Source: Euleptes europaea (Eukaryota; Chordata; Lepidosauria; Squamata; Sphaerodactylidae). Taken from it: a DNA stretch of 64,000 nt. The notes under the pieces were generated by a model. It did not search any database. It was not told the DNA's origin and saw nothing but the letters and a program-made list of their open reading frames with translations. A program made the translations under genes and the position numbers. Every line of letters begins with the position of its first letter. Position 1 is the stretch's first letter. Shown one piece after another: positions 49,601 to 55,600 of the stretch. The stretch covers positions 60,516,333 to 60,580,332 of the forward strand of contig NC_079312.1 of assembly GCF_029931775.1 (NCBI RefSeq), given 5' to 3'.

Positions 49601-52600
49601 GGGATAGAAGACGGAGTGTATACAAGTCAAGAGGAGAAACTTGAAGATCAACATGAGTTTGCAACAAACCACTGTTTGGCAAATAAGCACTGTATAAGTG
49701 GAATAATAGAGAAGGCAATATTAGACGAATACCAACACTTCACCGACAAGATTCAGGATATTTTGCGACAGAAAAATATTACGTATATAAGTGGAATATC
49801 CAAACCTGTCTTCTCAGCCAAGGAAAGGATCATGAGACTTTCGCAATACATATCTTTACAGGCATCAGAAGGTGCTGTCCAAGAATACATAGAAGGACTA
49901 AGCGAAAAGCTTAACAAGGTTGCTATGTCTTCCTATCGCATTGTTAGTGCACCATATACTTGCAGTCCTGAACCAGCAAATGATTTGATTATGGACACTG
50001 CGTTGAATCTTTCTTCAGAAGAGCCTGTAGAACCAGCACCTGCTGCAGATGATTTTGATATGGGCCCGTTACCAGAACCACTGGATAACAATGCAGTGGA
50101 AGATTCCAACATTGATGAACAGAAGCCATTGGACACTGGAAAAGAACAGAGTCCATTGAGAACCACCATAGAGACGAAAGTGACAGCTGATGGAAATCCA
50201 TCTAGTGCTGATCCTTTGCAACAACTGGATAAGCCTCAAAAGCCTGCAGATAATTTAAACATTGCAACTCAGCCAGCCCTGGCTGAGTTGATAGGCAACA
50301 TAAAACCTGAAGTGTTTGATAGCATTGTCAAAATTATTAAAGATGTACGAAAAAACACTGTGAAATTCTACATTCATGAAGAACAAGAGAGTAACCTTTG
50401 TAAAGAAATCAAGGTATGCTTTCCTTATTTGAAATGTGAGCATGTTTTTATGTTATTGATACTAAGATATTTCTGGAGCTTCCTTACTTTGGCTGAGCAT
50501 AAATGTAAGAGAAGTAAGTTTAACCATAGTATTATGTGAGAGTAATAAGCTGCATCATGACTCAGGTTAGTAGTATTCTGTTGTCCTGTCATAGTCTCAA
50601 GGCAGAAATGGTTCTTAAACCATGAACAGTTTATGGTGTGTTTGAAAACAGCCAGTATGTCAAGCATTTCCTTCTTTAGTAAGGGATGGCAATATGAAAG
50701 TTCTTCTTAACACTTGTAATATGTTTAAAATATTGTAAGATTAGAAAAAGTGCTTGTCTCTAACTCACAGGTGGAGTAAACATTAAAACATGCTGTTTCA
50801 CAGGTATATTGATCCCTTGGTCAGGAAAAGATGGGATAAAAATCCAATAAAATAAAATATTAAGTATATTGCTGTGTAACAGTCCAGTCTCGTTCTTGCA
50901 TTGTTACCTGTTTTCAAATTTTATGATACGTAAATGAATTCATATGGTTTATTTGGCTTAACCTTTTTGGTACTTCTGTTTAGGAATATCTTATTAAACT
51001 AGGCAATACAGAGTGCCATCCTGAACAGTTTTTAAGAAGAAGGGCTGACTTGGATAAATTGCTTATAATTATCCAAAATGAAGATATTGCCAGTCAGATT
51101 CATAAGGTATGTGAAATTCATAACTGACATTCATGTGCAGTTTGGTGGCACTGAAGTTTCATTTACTCTGGATACATCCAAGTTTGATTACCAGTAAAGA
51201 TTCTCAATAGCATTCAGATGCTTTTTGTGATTATATTATAATATATAAATGCCAGACATATAGCATATTCCTGAGCCTTGAAGGCGAAAGCCCTTGGGAG
51301 GCCAGGAAGACGCTGCGCCGGAGCCTGGGCTACTTACGCTGGCATTAGTGGCCCCAGCGCCAGTGTGGAGGCCCAGTTGCCAGGCGCTGCCATGGCAGCA
51401 CCACCCCGGAACGCCAGCAGATGCTGCTCAAGATCAATTGATCAAGGAGCTTCTGAGGGATAAAAGGAAAGGAAAGGAACGCCAGCAGGGCCTTCTGCCG
51501 ACAACCCACCGGTGTAAAGGCCCGCGCTGGTATTCTGGGGGGCGTTGCGGCATCCTGGGAGGCCTTTCCGGGGCGTTCTGGGGGCAGGGAGCTGCCATTA
51601 GGCAGCCTCCTGTCCCCTTTTGCACCTGGTACGCTGGCAGCAAGAAGAGCGAGGCTTTGCCTGCTAAAAAGCAGGCACAGCCTCAATTTTCTCTGTGGGA
51701 CGAAAAGCCCCATTTAAAATTTTAAAACGCTTTTAAAAGGCTTTTTTTGAGTTTTCGGCTCTGGGGAAACGGGTTAGGAGGCGCTGCAGTGGCGTCTCCT
51801 CCCCGCCATCCCTGAATGCCGAACTCTCAGGAATGCACCGTTAATTCAGTAACTGTTACACAGTCTTCCCTAATTAATTATTGTTGTACTGTCAAGATTC
51901 TAACAATATATTCTCTTTAAAATAGATACCATGTTTAGTAACTCTGAAGAGGCTATCCTGCGTCAGTTTTGCTGGTGTTGATAGTCTGGATGATGTGAAA
52001 AATCATACTTACAATGAATTATTTGTTTCTGGTGGCTTCATTGTCTCTGATGAATCTGTTCTTAATCCAGAATTCATTACAGCTGGTAAGATTTTTTTTA
52101 ATGTAGGCAAGTTCAGTGGTGGGAAAATATTTGATTCCTGATGTGCAGGCAATAACTTCAAGATCCTCAGGCAGCCAAGCACTGTGTTTTTTTGTTTGTT
52201 AAAAAAAGTCAGTGGGTATATTTTTACTTTATCACTGGAATTCTGCTGGCAAGGCAAGATTGTTTGTTACTAGAGTATAGTAACAGTATGGCTCAGATAC
52301 ATTGGTTATAAAGCACCTCAAATCCAAATGTTGTACAAAAATAGAAAGCTGTGCCCTCAGGCATACCATCTTAGCTACCTATTTTAGCCATTATTGGTTC
52401 TTTATGATGAGCAGATTCCATGAAAGTCACTGAGCTGGATCACTGCTCTCTTGAGACATAGAAAAATAAGCTTAGATTTAAAAAAAAACAAGAGTATATC
52501 ATCTGTCTTGGCGCTAACCACAGCTAGCACTAACCCAAGTTTTCTCATAGCCTGAAAATTTGTGAGCCTACTGGTTAATGTTTAACCTGGGTCAGCATCC

Positions 52601-55600
52601 ATGCAGATGTAGCACTATACTGTTATGAAAGCAAATCATTGCGGGCGGAGGGCATTCTGAAAGGGGAAGGAGGAAAGTGTAGTGATTCTGCAGCATACTT
52701 CCAGAAATCAGGAGTATTACATCTCCATTGACAATCTCACAGTTGATGCAGTTTGATATATAGCTTCCATAAAGTGAAGTCTTATTATCCAATTTTAATT
52801 CATAAAATAGGAGTCTGTGGTGTTACCATTTAAGGATTGTCTAGTTCTAAATCATTCACTGCTTTTCTGAAAGCATTATTTTCTTTAGAAGTATTAATCA
52901 CCATGTTAATGTACAAAAATTCCTATTAATAAGTCATGTAGAGATGCAGATGTGGCCAGGTAATCAATAAAGTCAAGAATTTTAGGTCAGTAAAAAAACC
53001 TTCTTGTGATAGATATACGCTGCTGAAAATTCTGCTTCTCTGACTCAGATGTACTGCTTAACTTGAGCATTGAGAAAAATAAGCTTAGATTTTTTAAAAA
53101 AATCTAAAACACGCACCTCAATATTCCTTCTGTCTTGAAAACCAGATCAACTTAACAGTTTTCTAAAGTTTCTTGAAGCGATGAGTACTCCAGATGGAAA
53201 GTGGCAATGGAAAGTTCATTGTAAAATACAGAAAAAATTGAAAGAACTTGGGAGGTAGGTGGTTTTCTTGTACATTTAAGAATAAAAATTGGGTAAAATG
53301 TAAGTCTGAATATGGGAAAGTGTTGATTTATATTGTGGGTTTTTTTTTGCAGCTGCACCTAATTTTATTAGTTTTAAATATAGATGTAAATTTTCTGGTG
53401 GTGAAGAACTGCAGCCTGTTTTTACCTTACGCAACTTAAGCATATGTTTTGTTTTTGCCATCAGAGAAATAGGAAAATAAAAGTTGAAAATAGAAACCAT
53501 AACTTGTGTAGTAAATAAAAGGAGATATATTATTCAGACTTAGAAACCAGTCTTTAGAGACTTACAGTATTGCAACACTGTCAATAGATTAGGATTCTTA
53601 ATTAAACTTCACATTAAACTCTTCAGTAGTATATTATTATTATTGTATATCAAAGATGTAATTAGTTATATTTAAACAAACATCCTTGAAAATGTCGGTA
53701 AAGTCAAGATTTTTCAAATCAGTGGTATCTTTCTCTTGATTTTGTTCATTTTTTAAAAGAAATATGATTTTAATATGCCTTTGGTGGAGAGAACAGGCTA
53801 GCGGGTATTTGTGTAATAATGCTGTAAATTATTTATAGAAAAAAATGTCATACTACAAGTACTTGAAAGCATTTTGAGTGAGTAGTCATTGATCGTTTTT
53901 TTTTTTTTTTAAAGCATTTACTCATTCCCAAAGAGAATTTATTTCAGGTTTTTTTTAAGGTCCCCAGAATTTCCAGTTATAAAAAAAAAAGAAACCTGGT
54001 CCTAGGGAGGGGAGAAATGTGTCCCCTCCCCTGCTAGGGTGGGTGGCTTCACATCTCTGGTTTTATTTCATGTTTTAAAACTTTGTCATCTTGGCCCACC
54101 TTCTCCAATGTTGTGGCTGAAACTTATGGTATCAGAATCCCTCCCTCCCATTAAAAAAAAATCCTGCTAAGAGCACAGGTGTTCTGTAAAGTTTCCTGTA
54201 TGTATATATTTGCTGTCTTTTCCTGCCCATTAACTCCAGGGCTGTGTTGTGAGTCTCCAGCTGTACCATGCAAGATCTCTGCTTTCATTTAAAAATGAGA
54301 CTCAGGCTGTAATTTATAATCTTGCTTTCTCCCTAACTAGTAAAAGATTCACATTCTAGCTGTATCTGAAGAAGTGAGCTGTGGCTCACGAAAGCTCATA
54401 CCCTACCAGAAAATATTTTTGTTAGTCTTTAAGGTGCTACTGGACTCTTGCCCTTTTCTACTACTGCAGACAGACACGGCTACCCACTGTGAATTAGTAA
54501 AAGCCTGTTAATGTTAGACAAGATGTTTGTATTAAGGTGTGCTTTACAGATATTTCCTCCCATTTTAAAAAAGAGTAGACTCCTTGCTCTTTTTTTTCCA
54601 GAATAAATGCAAATGCAAACGCAAATGCCTTGCTGACACTTCTGAATGCTTATCAAAAGAAGCACATGGTTGAGATTCTGTCGTACCATAACTGTGATTC
54701 TCAAACTCGCAATGCTCCAGAATTAGACTGTCTCATAAATCTTCAGGCTCAGAATTTGCAACAAAGGCACATTGTCTTCCTTACAGGTAGAAATTATTAT
54801 TGGGATTGCCCTTTTTAAAAAAAATACATATTTTTTTTGTTGGTATATACCAAATAATCTTTTGTTTCCTTACTTAGAAAAGAATATTCAAGCATTTGGA
54901 ACTTACGCTGATAATGGAATAGTGGTTACTACAGTTGATAACTTCATGAATAACTTTAAAAGCCTTGTTGGCTACCATAACTCAGTTACTGAAGAAAACA
55001 GCCTTCCTCCACCTGTTGATCATGACAGACAATCAGGTACTACATGTTTAATTTAATTTGCTCACGTATAGATAGCTAGAAGTAGGAAAAACGTAGCATG
55101 TCCGCTTTTTAAATAAAAATAGGTGATGAGATAAACCATAATTTAAAAACTGTAAAGAGGAAGAGTGCTATGTACTATATTAGAATATAGAAATGATCTA
55201 ATAGAGGTATCCAAGAGGTTTCCATTAGTTGTAGGGGGTTAAGTATGAAGATATTGGAATTAAGATTCGGAAGTCTTTAGCAGTGAGTGAGGGTGTCAGT
55301 AATTGTATTCAGTAATTTTCATATCAAATACTGACCTCCTGTATAACTTTAGATGCTGTTTTGACATTAACTTCTTTGGAGCTGGAAGTTGGGGTTTCCC
55401 AACAGTAAGCATGAACGCATTTCGCAGAAGCTTTTAGCATCGGAATATCTGGACGTTCACACAGAGGGTTAAATGTGTGTTGAGTAAGTGAACAAAAATG
55501 GCAGAAGACCAGCCCTTAAGTGATATGCGACTTTCAAACCTGAAGCCTAACACTGTGTGAGTAGTGCGTAGTACTTTTAGACAAGTTTTTTATTTCAATA

